A stretch of 64,000 nucleotides of DNA from Chitinophaga sancti (GTDB lineage: Bacteria > Bacteroidota > Bacteroidia > Chitinophagales > Chitinophagaceae): NCBI RefSeq assembly GCF_034424315.1, contig NZ_CP139972.1:2852001-2916000 (forward strand). The letters run 5' to 3'. Positions 34,524 to 44,386 of this stretch are shown in pieces. The position numbers and the translations under genes are program-made. Numbering within the stretch: the first letter of the stretch is position 1; each line of letters begins with the position of its first letter. The notes under the pieces were generated by a model. It did not search any database and was not told where the DNA came from. It was given only the letters and a program-made list of their open reading frames with translations.

Positions 34524-37079
34524 CTAGTACTTTTGATCTACGTTTCTCTCATCCACACTGATCCCCTCACTCATCCATCTTGGCATAGGCTTCTTCTTTA
34601 AATAATGGTCAAAGAAACCCTGCAGCCGGATCGTGAAATCCTTCTGTGCCGGCAAATCCTCCAGTGTATGATTACCACCTTTATAGTTCAGTAACCACGC
34701 TGGACGCCGTAATCTACGCATACTTAGGAATAAATCTAGCCCGTGTGAGAAAGGCACCGCTCCATCCTTGTCGTTATGGAAGATCATTATTGGTGTATGT
34801 ATCTTATCCGCATTAAATATAGCCGAGTTATTCACGTATCCCTCCTTATCTTCCCAGAGGGTTTTACCCATACGGTACTGCTCGGACTCAAACTTAAACA
34901 AACTGGGTGCTCCGTTCTGCCTCATCGCCGTATAGTTATAAGTCATATTCACTACACCCGCTCCAATATTGGCACATTTGAATACATCCGTTCTGGTTAC
35001 CAGGTAAGATGCCTCATATCCACCAAAGCTATGACCTTGTAAACCAACCGCTTCTTTATCTGCAATACCCTTGTCAATGAGGTATTTAACTCCACTCACG
35101 ACGCAATTGTACACACTTTCTCCGGGTTTTCCAATGATATAATGCACGTCAGGACGAAATACTAAATAGCCATTGCTGACATAAGTACTGATATTAATCG
35201 TACTCGTACTGTATTCAGGTACTATATAATCGTGAAGGTCCTGAGAATGAGTCTCATAGAAATCAACAATCATCGGATATGTCTTCGTCGAATCATAACC
35301 TTCCGGCAGGAAAAGCAAACCTTCGTCATCTTTTCCGTCAAAAGTTTTCCATTTTACCACCTTTGCAGTACCCCAGTTAAAATCTTTTTGCTGAGGATTG
35401 CAATCCGTCAGTTGCTTTGATTTTTTGAACTCCATATCACCATACCATACATCCGGGCTGATCTGGTAGCTCTGCTTTGAAAAGATACAGGAATGCCCAT
35501 CCCCTGCTATTGAATGGATTCTCACATCGTAATCAGGATTGTCTGCCAGCTTTTCTACTTTCGCCAGTGACTGTAACCTGTACAAACCATGTGATTTTGT
35601 CTCTTCATTGAAGCTACGCAGCAGGATAGGTTTAGAAAGATCTATGTTCTCCATGTATTCCACCCCGTTCAGGCGCAGTACCACTTTATGCTGACGGCCA
35701 TACTGCCCGGTCAGGGAATAAGGTTTACGCTGACCTGCCAGGTCCACGGCCCACATATCGTAACGGTCATAGAGTACGATGGTATTACCACCGTCAATAT
35801 ACCCTACCAGGCCATAGGCTGGATTACGTCCCGGCTGATCCCACTCTTCATCATTTACCGGGAAACCAATCTGATCAGAGATGTTAATGAAATTACCTGT
35901 ACCCAGATCGATCTTTTCCCAGATCTTCTTTTGTGTATCGTAATAAATGGCAAACTTACCATTCGGGCTCCAGCTCGGATTTTCATAACTATCCTTTGCT
36001 ATCAGTTTCCTTTCACCCGTATGTACATTCACCAGGTAAATGTCCACATTATTGTTATAACGATAGTCTACATCTATTTTATAAGGTGCCGGATCCAGTG
36101 AAATAACATAGTCAAATGACTCGCAGGATGGTGCCAATACCATACCTGACATTTCAGGTGCCACTTCTACTACCGTTTTCGTATCTACGTTGTAGATGAA
36201 CTTTGCCTGGTTCATCATGTTCTTGTCGTATACACCTTTGCGTTGCAGTTTTTGAGTCACCGGCTCATTCCATGTCCACAATTCCAGCGTGAAATCAGGA
36301 TTCTGTACAGGTCGACGCATCGCTGGTTTTTCGCTACGCGAAACATCCAGTACGAATTGTTTGGTACCTGCCGTGATCATGTTCGCCTGTTCGTTTACCT
36401 TATAACCTGCAGGTGCTTTCACATCCCTGTAGTCGAATACAAAGCTTACCTTCCCGGTCTTTAAAGAGAAATAGTACACTTTCCTGTCGGATAAGATGGT
36501 ACCTGCACGCTTCTCCATGTTAAAGTTAAAATCATCGATCGGACCGGAAAACAGTACTGTGTGCTTTCCTTTTAAAGGGCCGGTGAACAGTTGATTGTCC
36601 CTGATGTAAATAACATTGCCATCAAAGAAACTGCACCTGCTTACATCGTTCAGTACCACGCTGTCACCGGTATTGATATCTAACACTACCTGTTTCTTGC
36701 CTTCGGTGTAGCCCAGGGTTGTGCTGTTATCATTGCCAATAAAATAACTGCTGCGGGTCCAGGCTTCTTCATGTCCGTCTTTCAGGCGTCTCAGTATGGT
36801 AGAATCATTCCTGGTGAACTTTATCCATTTTCCCTTACCTAAGAACTCCGGGCTGTTCATCTTTTCAAATGCACTGGTTTTACCGCTAGCGGTATTCACC
36901 AGGTATTGTAAATGGCTATCCTCTTGACTATAACGGTAAAGCATCCACTGACCGTCGTAAGATAAAGATGGTGTGCCAATCCTTTTCCATTCGCTATACG
37001 CTGTGGTATCGATCGTTTTCTTCTGAGCAACTGCTACCTGCATTCCCAGCAGCGCTACCAGCATTAATTTCCCTTTCAT
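34524..37079 (-). CDS. secreted S9-family serine peptidase (prolyl oligopeptidase/DPP type)
   Basis: An 851-residue exported peptidase. The ATG at 37079 (not the TTG before it) gives the signal MKGKLMLVALLGMQVAVA and overlaps the stop of the TlpA gene (TGATG), so the two are translationally coupled. A long beta-propeller-like N-terminal part precedes the alpha/beta hydrolase domain: GLQGHSFGGYEASYLV (nucleophile Ser), FHNDKDGAVPFSHG (Asp) and YKGGNHTLED (His). Such enzymes cut short peptides. As the last gene of the sigma-FecR-SusCD-TlpA operon it points to a periplasmic peptide-degrading role. Confidence 0.9.
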   Translation of the reverse strand: MKGKLMLVALLGMQVAVAQKKTIDTTAYSEWKRIGTPSLSYDGQWMLYRYSQEDSHLQYLVNTASGKTSAFEKMNSPEFLGKGKWIKFTRNDSTILRRLKDGHEEAWTRSSYFIGNDNSTTLGYTEGKKQVVLDINTGDSVVLNDVSRCSFFDGNVIYIRDNQLFTGPLKGKHTVLFSGPIDDFNFNMEKRAGTILSDRKVYYFSLKTGKVSFVFDYRDVKAPAGYKVNEQANMITAGTKQFVLDVSRSEKPAMRRPVQNPDFTLELWTWNEPVTQKLQRKGVYDKNMMNQAKFIYNVDTKTVVEVAPEMSGMVLAPSCESFDYVISLDPAPYKIDVDYRYNNNVDIYLVNVHTGERKLIAKDSYENPSWSPNGKFAIYYDTQKKIWEKIDLGTGNFINISDQIGFPVNDEEWDQPGRNPAYGLVGYIDGGNTIVLYDRYDMWAVDLAGQRKPYSLTGQYGRQHKVVLRLNGVEYMENIDLSKPILLRSFNEETKSHGLYRLQSLAKVEKLADNPDYDVRIHSIAGDGHSCIFSKQSYQISPDVWYGDMEFKKSKQLTDCNPQQKDFNWGTAKVVKWKTFDGKDDEGLLFLPEGYDSTKTYPMIVDFYETHSQDLHDYIVPEYSTSTINISTYVSNGYLVFRPDVHYIIGKPGESVYNCVVSGVKYLIDKGIADKEAVGLQGHSFGGYEASYLVTRTDVFKCANIGAGVVNMTYNYTAMRQNGAPSLFKFESEQYRMGKTLWEDKEGYVNNSAIFNADKIHTPIMIFHNDKDGAVPFSHGLDLFLSMRRLRRPAWLLNYKGGNHTLEDLPAQKDFTIRLQGFFDHYLKKKPMPRWMSEGISVDERNVDQKY

Positions 37080-39073
37080 CAATTTTCATTTTTTAACAGG
37101 TCAATTACGTATGTCAGTTCATCTACCAGTTTGCTGGCACTACCTCCGTAACCTTCTGAACTCCAGCGAATCACGCCGTTCTTAACGATGATTTTACGAG
37201 GTATACCAGATGATTTAAAAATAGGGGAAATAGTTCTGAATACCTTGTCCTGCGTTCCCTTGTTCGAGATATCATCCAGTAACACGTTAAAGCGGTAACC
37301 TGATTTGCTGATATAGCTTTTAATATCTTCTTTATACTTGTCACTTGCAGCCTGTGTTGCAATGAAATAAAATGCAATATTTTTATCTTTCGCATATTTA
37401 TCGACTACCATCTGCATACCAGGGAAAGCGGCTTTACAAGGCGTACACCAGGTAGCCCAGAAGTCGATCACTACGATTTTATCTTTAAAGTCAGCGCTGT
37501 TCACTACTTTGCCAGCCAGATCTTTCAGTTTGAACGGCGTATATTTCACATTCATCAGGCCAGCTCTTACTTCAGCTCTGAATTTTTCCATATCTGCTGC
37601 AGGTTTCAGGCCTTCCATGTAAGCATCGAAGCCATCTTCCTTACCATTCTTAGCTACATATTCTTTCTTCAGTCTTTCAATCATTGCCGGAGTAGCAGCA
37701 TTTTTACTTACACCTGTTTCCAATACAGCATCTACCTGTGCTCCATTTCCGGTATGCTCGAGGATGTCGATATGTGCATCGTTCAGTTTTGCACTGGTAT
37801 ACAGGAACTCAGGAGAGATCATACGGATGTAGGTCAGTGCTTCATCATAACGACCCATTTTATCCAGCAGGCGTGCATGCATACCCAGTTTCTTATCCAT
37901 CTGGGTCTGGGCAAATTCATCTGCCTGTTGCGGAGTGAAACGCAGGGCTTCGTTGTAAGAACCATCATGTACTTTGGTGAGTGCTTCGGTGATGATGGCT
38001 TTACCTAATGGATATACGCTATCCAGTGGCATGCTGTTCATCATAAGATGACGCTCTACATTCCAGCGATAGACTTCTACCAGGGTGGCAAAGTCCATTT
38101 GTGGCAACAGGGCCATCAGCTGATTGATCTTAGCTGCTGCTACATAACCTGTAGCCAGTTCCCTGAAGGTAGTGTAGTACATAAAACGCTGGTCAGCACT
38201 GGAATCCTTTTGCATGTCAGCAATAGGAAAATCCTTCAGGAATTTATCCAGTTTGGCCAGCTTCTCATCGTTGTCCTTGTTGTTGACTGCCTCATTAAAT
38301 TCCAGCTGGCGTGCCATCTGACCATGTGGATACTTAGCCAGGATGACTGCCTTTACAGAATCCGCCTTGCGCTCGTCTTTCAGGTCGATTTTGAAAGCGC
38401 TGTAGATCTGAGCATAGTTCGATTCATCGATGTTAGGCAATCCAGCCAGGCGCACCAGGTTTCTTTCAATCTTCTCATTGTATTCATCGCCCAGTGTCAG
38501 CTTCAGCATATCTTTATAAACGCCGAAATAATAAGGCATATTCTGACCATAGTTCTTCATTTCCTTTCGGATCCACATTTCCAATGCCTCATCGCCGATA
38601 TTAAATTTCTCGAAGTATCCCTGCGGTGCATGACCGAAGGATGGTTTACGGAAGGTGCCCCATGCCAGTGCGCCACCAGGCAGTGCCATTCCCTGTTTAT
38701 TGAGTGTGGTTTCTACGAACCCTAAATCATTATTGTTGTCATATGCGGCGATCTGCCCATCCTGTTCTACGTAGAATTTGAAAGCTACGAACGCGCAGTT
38801 CTCAGGCACATAATACTTTGCATCATAAACGCCATTGTGTAACTGCAGGTTCACATCATCAAGCCCCCATTTGTAGTTGTTGAAGGTGTATACCATACCG
38901 CGGATATGATCCTTTCCTGCCAGCGGACCACCAGCGGGATTGTAATGAATGGTCAGGGTATCGCCAGCTACGGGCACACCACTTTTTTGTAACCTGCTGC
39001 TATCTGCCTGGCTAAAGCCAACAGCTGGCACTGCCAGCATCATAGCCAGTGCACTGATCCATGTATACTTCAT
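37079..39073 (-). CDS. TlpA-like thioredoxin-domain protein
   Basis: A 664-residue exported protein. A signal peptide (LAMMLAVPAVGFSQA) is followed by a large helical N-terminal region with TPR-like repeats and a C-terminal thioredoxin domain: VVIDFWATWCTPCKAAFPGM with CxxC redox cysteines, then AFYFIATQAASDKYKEDI and the cis-Pro loop SGIPRKIIVKNG. TlpA-like proteins reduce disulfides in the periplasm. In Bacteroidota they often accompany SusCD systems that import peptides, which fits the S9 peptidase encoded next. Confidence 0.9.
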   Translation of the reverse strand: MKYTWISALAMMLAVPAVGFSQADSSRLQKSGVPVAGDTLTIHYNPAGGPLAGKDHIRGMVYTFNNYKWGLDDVNLQLHNGVYDAKYYVPENCAFVAFKFYVEQDGQIAAYDNNNDLGFVETTLNKQGMALPGGALAWGTFRKPSFGHAPQGYFEKFNIGDEALEMWIRKEMKNYGQNMPYYFGVYKDMLKLTLGDEYNEKIERNLVRLAGLPNIDESNYAQIYSAFKIDLKDERKADSVKAVILAKYPHGQMARQLEFNEAVNNKDNDEKLAKLDKFLKDFPIADMQKDSSADQRFMYYTTFRELATGYVAAAKINQLMALLPQMDFATLVEVYRWNVERHLMMNSMPLDSVYPLGKAIITEALTKVHDGSYNEALRFTPQQADEFAQTQMDKKLGMHARLLDKMGRYDEALTYIRMISPEFLYTSAKLNDAHIDILEHTGNGAQVDAVLETGVSKNAATPAMIERLKKEYVAKNGKEDGFDAYMEGLKPAADMEKFRAEVRAGLMNVKYTPFKLKDLAGKVVNSADFKDKIVVIDFWATWCTPCKAAFPGMQMVVDKYAKDKNIAFYFIATQAASDKYKEDIKSYISKSGYRFNVLLDDISNKGTQDKVFRTISPIFKSSGIPRKIIVKNGVIRWSSEGYGGSASKLVDELTYVIDLLKNEN

Positions 39074-39152
39074 TTGTTGGGTTGTTTTTAAGGCGTACCG
39101 GAGAGAGCTATGACACTCCCCCCGGGCTACACCTTATTATGGTTGGTTATTG

Positions 39153-40511
39153 TTACTCTGGATTTTGTTGAATTTCTGGATTTAACAGAATATACTTGTT
39201 GGCAATCGGGAAGACATAACGATTGCTGTTTGGCAGTAAAGTAGTGGTAACACCTTTGAAATCGCGGGTGATTGTCACCTGGTACGCTGCATCTTTATTC
39301 AGTCGTTTCTGATCAAACCATCTGAGACCTGTACCGAAGAACTCTCTTCTTCTTTCTGCGATCACGAGTTGCATCGCTTCTGCACCGGTAGATGCAGCAA
39401 GCGCCGTATAATCAGTAGCCGCAAAACGTTTTTCACGGATAGAGTTGATCATCGTAACGGCTGTTGTGGCATCATTACTACGCGCTGCTGCTTCAGCAAC
39501 GATCAGCATCATTTCAGGTACGTTAGGACCCTGGTACATTTTGTTGTACTCACGGGTATAGGTATATCTCCAGTAGCCATATCCCGTAAAAGATGGGAAA
39601 AAGAAGCTACCTGGTTTTACAAAGAGTTTGTATCGAAGATCACTCGTGCCCAGCAATGTAAGCAAAGCTGTATCCAATTGTATGCCCTGATAAGTACCAT
39701 TGCTCACCTTTGAAAAGATCACTTCAGGATCTTTGAGACGCTGCGGGAACGAAGCGGTGCTGGTCTGATAGCTACGCAGATCCAGGAGGCCCTTCTGCAA
39801 TGCCAGTGCTTTCTCTGCATAGCTTCTTGCTTTGTCAAACTGTCTTACGCTGAGGTACACTCTTGCTAATACGGCATAAGCACCCGCTTTGGATGGGCGT
39901 GTATTGTAATCTGGCAGATCAGGCAATGCATCTACAGCTGACAGCAGATCGTTCAGGATCATGTCATAGGCTGCCTGAACTGAGCCTCTTTTCAGGCTTG
40001 CATACAGGTCAGAACTCACTACCATCGGTACACCCAGGTCGGTAGACGCGGTTGTGCTGTCATATTGCTTTGCGTAGATATTTACCAGCATCCAGTAGGT
40101 AAATGCGCGATGTACCTGAGCTTCAGCATAGATTTGCTTTTTATCTGCATCTGAACCTTTATTGCTGGTCAGCACACCTTCCAGGGTCAGGTTAGCGTTG
40201 TAAATAGTATGATACATTCTATCCCAATCAGCATCTGACTGGTTATCCGAATAATATTGAGACTGCCACTGGTACGCCTTATAGTATATATCCGTGAGCT
40301 GGGTTTGCTTGTTGGCATCCAGTATACGGGTATCATCGTTGGAATAAATTTGTAACCCACATACGCTTTCCATTTCACTTGTGTTATCCATCAGTGCCCT
40401 GTAGTCGCTTGTATAAGTGAGGGTTCTGACACCTATTTGATTTATCTCCACGTATTTGCGGCAACCTGTGGCTAACAGTGCAACCGCTATATAGAAAATT
40501 ATTTTTTTCAT
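39153..40511 (-). CDS. SusD/RagB-family lipoprotein
   Basis: A 452-residue lipoprotein (LLATGC17) of the short SusD type: TPR-like helices, IYNANLTLEGVLTSNKGSDA, SKAGAYAVLARVYLSVRQFD, and the C-terminal signature ERRREFFGTGLRWFDQKRLN. It binds the ligand for the SusC barrel. Its ATG overlaps the SusC stop by one base, indicating coupled translation. Confidence 0.95.
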   Translation of the reverse strand: MKKIIFYIAVALLATGCRKYVEINQIGVRTLTYTSDYRALMDNTSEMESVCGLQIYSNDDTRILDANKQTQLTDIYYKAYQWQSQYYSDNQSDADWDRMYHTIYNANLTLEGVLTSNKGSDADKKQIYAEAQVHRAFTYWMLVNIYAKQYDSTTASTDLGVPMVVSSDLYASLKRGSVQAAYDMILNDLLSAVDALPDLPDYNTRPSKAGAYAVLARVYLSVRQFDKARSYAEKALALQKGLLDLRSYQTSTASFPQRLKDPEVIFSKVSNGTYQGIQLDTALLTLLGTSDLRYKLFVKPGSFFFPSFTGYGYWRYTYTREYNKMYQGPNVPEMMLIVAEAAARSNDATTAVTMINSIREKRFAATDYTALAASTGAEAMQLVIAERRREFFGTGLRWFDQKRLNKDAAYQVTITRDFKGVTTTLLPNSNRYVFPIANKYILLNPEIQQNPE

Positions 40512-43500
40512 TAGAATGATGCATTAATGTTTAACAAATAGCTGGTTACCGGAGGTGCACTGTAATAGTTACCGTTTGCATTCAGGTACTGCGGATCATA
40601 CTTCTCCTTGTTTGCCGCCCAGATCATACCCAGGTTACGCACGTTGCCGGATATGGAAAGACCTTTGATAACTCTTGTCGGCAGCATTGCCTTAGGGAAG
40701 TTATATCTCAGGGAAATCTGCTGCAGGCGGATATTGTCTGAACTTCTTACCAGTTTGTCAGAGAACTGATAACGGCTAAAGCTATTGTAGTTAATGTTAT
40801 CCAGACCAGGTACAATGGTATTCGCCTCATCACCTGCCTGACGCCATCTTGAAGCAAAGTCTTTTTGACGACCGATCTGTCCGTAGAAAGAAGAGTATTG
40901 CGGATAACCAGTTATAGATGGTTTTATAAACTTACCACCCATATAGTAAGAGATCTGTACCTGCAGGTCAAAATTCTTATACCTGAAGACATTGTTGAAA
41001 CCACCGAAATATGGAGAATTTCTCATACCTACATATTTCAGGTCTGCCATACTAAATGAAGTTGGCAAGTTGTCCGTACTCTTGATGATCTTATTATCCT
41101 TATCATAGATCTGCGTCTGACCGGTATTATCCAGTCCTGCAGAACGATAAACGAATAAAGGACTGATAGGATAGTCGTTAAGTATAGCGGAGCCGCCTAG
41201 CAGTGAAAACACTGGCAGATTTGAGTAACGGTTATCAGTGACTTTGTTATTGCTGTATGCGAAGTTAAAATTGGAACTGAATGTCAGGTCTTTCTTGTCC
41301 AACCAGGTAGCACCCAGGGTAATTTCAATACCGTGGCTCGACAGCGTACCGGAGTTAAAGTATAAGCTGGACCAGCCATAAGTACTGTTGTAAGGTTGGC
41401 TTACCGCGATACCATAGCTCCATTTACGATACACTTCCACACTCGCAGTCAGTCGGTTGTTGAACAAGCCGATGTCCAGACCACCATTCAGGGTACGGGT
41501 AGTTTCCCACTGTAACTGCTGATTAGCAGGATTGGTGACATAACCATAAGGCAGGTTGGTATTAGGATCTGTATTACCCAGGCCAATCACCGGCACTCTG
41601 TAACCATACAAAGGTACAGCCCCACCAGTACCTATGGTTGCTCTCAGGCTCAGGTTACTTAACCAGGTATAAGGCTGCAGGAATGATTCCTGTTGCGCAT
41701 TCCACTTAGCACCTACAGACCAGAAAGGTTTTGCACGCTTGCTGCGATCTATACCTAACAAAGTATAATCATCATAACGAACACTACCGGATACATCATA
41801 CTTAGCTTTATAATTATACGCTACATTACCATAGTATGACAGGTAACGGTTCCTTGATTCTCCAATACCACTCAGGTTATTGCCTAACTGCTGGGTATAA
41901 CCGTACATGGTCATATTATAAACAGTGGGGTTCACTGCACCAAAAGTATTTGCATCCTGATCATAACCATAACGGGTTGAATTGTCACCCTTGGTATAGG
42001 TCTGGCGGATCTCGGTACCAGCCAGTACATCGATATGATGATCGGTCAGGAATGTTTTATTCAGCGTCAACTGTCCACGCACTGCATATTCAGTGTTTAA
42101 AGACTGTGCAACATAGTAGGTACCACCGTAAGGAATACTGTACACAGGTCTTTTTGTAGTTGAAGAGATAGTTGTGTAGTTGTTCATTAATATACGACCC
42201 TGATAACTGTCGATTGTATTAATGGCACTCTGGTAGCTGTTGAATCGCTGGTACTGACCTGATACGTTGGCATGCAGCCAGGATGTAAGGTTTACATTGA
42301 TACCTGAATTGAAACGGGCAGTAGTGGTAGAAGTTTTGGTATTGCTGTAGTTCAGCTCCTGAATAGCGTTATAGGTAAAGGGTAAATAGCCTAGTTTCGT
42401 CAGACTGTCAGTAAATTCTGGGCGGAATATCACATTACGCTTGATCAGGCTACCATCACTATTCACCAGCATATCATACGGGCGCAGGGAAGTCGTTGAA
42501 GAACTCAGCGCATCCATAGCTGCCAGGTTGGTGGACAGGTTATTGAACTGGTATTGAATACCTGTGCTGAGTGTCACCCTGTTATTCCAGAACTTATTGG
42601 TCAGGTTGGCAGTCAGGTTGGTATTATTACCGCCATTACTCCTGTAAATAGGATTATCCCTGTTATGGTTGGCAGCGATATAATATGAATTGACATCATT
42701 ACCGCCGGAGACAGATAAGTTATATTGCTGTGAGATAGCTTCGCGTAGCAGGTACTTCCTGATTTGTCCTTCATTGTTGCGCTTCGAGATTGCGTCGATC
42801 GCAGCATTTGCTTCGGCTTGTGTCGCTTCACCTCTCTGCACCTTGAAGAGCCATTCCTGCACTTCACTTGGATTGGCAGCATACAGCGGGTTGTAGTAAG
42901 GGCTTTGCTTACTGTCAGTAATAAATCCTTTATTTACCAGGTCTTTTTCCAGGTCTACATACTCAGCTGTGTTCATCCAGTGTAATTTGGAGAACTTAGG
43001 AGCAGAAGCCATACCTATAGTAGTAGAGAAATTGAGAGAAGGCAGGCTATTTTTACCATGCTTGGTGGTAATGACGATCACGCCGTTTGCACCCTTCGCA
43101 CCCCAGACAGAAGTAGCCACTGCATCTTTCAGGAAGGTGATCTGTTCAATATCTGCAGGGTTGATGGTAGACATGATCGCATTGTTAGACATGATGGCTG
43201 CGCCTCTTGAAGTGAGTGACTGCTTGTCACCAATGGCGATCATTGGAAAACCATCTATTACGATCAGCGGTTCTGAACCACCAGCATAAGTATTCGTACT
43301 TCTAATTTGTACAGTACCGCCATTGGGATCTACTTTCACACCTGCTACCTTACCTTCCAGTCGCTGGAGGATGTCGATAACGGGACTAGCCTGGATATCC
43401 TTTGAAGTCAAAACGCCATAGGAACCAGTAGCCCTCTCTTTAGAGATGGTCTGGTAACCGGTAGTTACACTTACAATCACTTCATCAACATTCACCACCT

Positions 43501-44149
43501 GCCTTTTCATTGCAATGTCCAGTTTGGTGCTGTTGGTAATTTTAATTTCCTGTGGTTCAAAACCCACATAAGAAATGATCAGCACATCTCCCACATTTGC
43601 ATTCAGGTCAAAATAACCTTTGCTGTTGGTGATTACAGAAACAGGACCATTTTTCACTTTCACTGTTGCACCTTCCAGTGGATAACCATTCTCTGCATGC
43701 ACAATACCTTCTACAGGTACAGTGTTGATCACCTCTGGTACACCCGGCAGTTTTACCTTCTTACTTACAAAGATGGTCTGCTCACGGATCAGGTATTGCA
43801 GCGATTGATTTTTGAAGATCTGTTCCAGGAATTTGTTCAATGGCATATTAGTAGCAGCAACAGAAACCGGTGCTGCTTCAGCCAGTAATTCACGATCACA
43901 GAATACAAGAAATCCTGTCTGCGTACGAATGGTAGAAAATGTTTTTTCCAGGGAGATATTATTCCCGGACATTGTCACTGATTGAGATCGACCACTTGCA
44001 TAAACCCCCATGAATGCAATGGTCATTAATACGATGGTTAGCTTCATAACTAACATGATTTTGGCTGACATCCGGCTTCCATAAAGCCGGTAAAAAGGCA
44101 TGACACGGTCGGCCCGGTCACAAAAAGCATTTTTTTGCATACCTTGCAT
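40511..44149 (-). CDS. SusC/RagA TonB-linked transporter with STN signalling domain
   Basis: A 1212-residue protein. After an N-terminal hydrophobic signal (MKLTIVLMTIAFMGVYASG) comes an STN domain (ISLEKTFSTIRTQTGFLVFC ... NKSLQYLI-like), then a carboxypeptidase-like domain (VEGIVHAENGYPLEGATVKV), the plug (VVSVTTGYQTISKERATGSY-like, AVATSVWGAKGANGVIVITT) and the barrel. The STN domain is what contacts a FecR anti-sigma factor; the FecR and sigma genes lie just upstream. The start could be 44149 or ATG 44140; both precede the signal. It probably imports a peptide-like ligand and signals its presence. Confidence 0.93.
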   Translation of the reverse strand: MQGMQKNAFCDRADRVMPFYRLYGSRMSAKIMLVMKLTIVLMTIAFMGVYASGRSQSVTMSGNNISLEKTFSTIRTQTGFLVFCDRELLAEAAPVSVAATNMPLNKFLEQIFKNQSLQYLIREQTIFVSKKVKLPGVPEVINTVPVEGIVHAENGYPLEGATVKVKNGPVSVITNSKGYFDLNANVGDVLIISYVGFEPQEIKITNSTKLDIAMKRQVVNVDEVIVSVTTGYQTISKERATGSYGVLTSKDIQASPVIDILQRLEGKVAGVKVDPNGGTVQIRSTNTYAGGSEPLIVIDGFPMIAIGDKQSLTSRGAAIMSNNAIMSTINPADIEQITFLKDAVATSVWGAKGANGVIVITTKHGKNSLPSLNFSTTIGMASAPKFSKLHWMNTAEYVDLEKDLVNKGFITDSKQSPYYNPLYAANPSEVQEWLFKVQRGEATQAEANAAIDAISKRNNEGQIRKYLLREAISQQYNLSVSGGNDVNSYYIAANHNRDNPIYRSNGGNNTNLTANLTNKFWNNRVTLSTGIQYQFNNLSTNLAAMDALSSSTTSLRPYDMLVNSDGSLIKRNVIFRPEFTDSLTKLGYLPFTYNAIQELNYSNTKTSTTTARFNSGINVNLTSWLHANVSGQYQRFNSYQSAINTIDSYQGRILMNNYTTISSTTKRPVYSIPYGGTYYVAQSLNTEYAVRGQLTLNKTFLTDHHIDVLAGTEIRQTYTKGDNSTRYGYDQDANTFGAVNPTVYNMTMYGYTQQLGNNLSGIGESRNRYLSYYGNVAYNYKAKYDVSGSVRYDDYTLLGIDRSKRAKPFWSVGAKWNAQQESFLQPYTWLSNLSLRATIGTGGAVPLYGYRVPVIGLGNTDPNTNLPYGYVTNPANQQLQWETTRTLNGGLDIGLFNNRLTASVEVYRKWSYGIAVSQPYNSTYGWSSLYFNSGTLSSHGIEITLGATWLDKKDLTFSSNFNFAYSNNKVTDNRYSNLPVFSLLGGSAILNDYPISPLFVYRSAGLDNTGQTQIYDKDNKIIKSTDNLPTSFSMADLKYVGMRNSPYFGGFNNVFRYKNFDLQVQISYYMGGKFIKPSITGYPQYSSFYGQIGRQKDFASRWRQAGDEANTIVPGLDNINYNSFSRYQFSDKLVRSSDNIRLQQISLRYNFPKAMLPTRVIKGLSISGNVRNLGMIWAANKEKYDPQYLNANGNYYSAPPVTSYLLNINASF

Positions 44150-44216
44150 TTGGTTTGGTTGATTGAAAAATTCAGTTGTCCCTAAATAATTGTCTATTCA
44201 GTGCATCCAGACCCTG

Positions 44217-44249
44217 ACCGCTCAGAATCCTACCTCTGGGCGGTTTTTA
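44217..44249. other. hairpin in the FecR-SusC intergenic region
   Basis: ACCGCTCAGA / TCTGGGCGGT form a stem with an 8-nt loop, followed on the plus strand by five T. The T-run is on the wrong strand for ending the sigma-FecR transcript, so on the minus-strand mRNA it may act as a leader structure or processing site before SusC. The remaining 238-bp gap shows no gene. Confidence 0.35.
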
Positions 44250-44386
44250 GTTTAGAAGAACTTATATTGAAAAAACAATTCACATGGTTGTGGTGTACGA
44301 TCGTGGCTCATTTTAAATGTTCAATACTACCCACAGGTAGTTCATACCTGCCGGCACAATTGATCACGCTGAATCACCGCTGTTTT

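Noticed and set aside
44217..44249. Hairpin as a terminator of the sigma-FecR transcript
   Set aside because: The T-run is on the plus strand, the opposite direction to that transcript.
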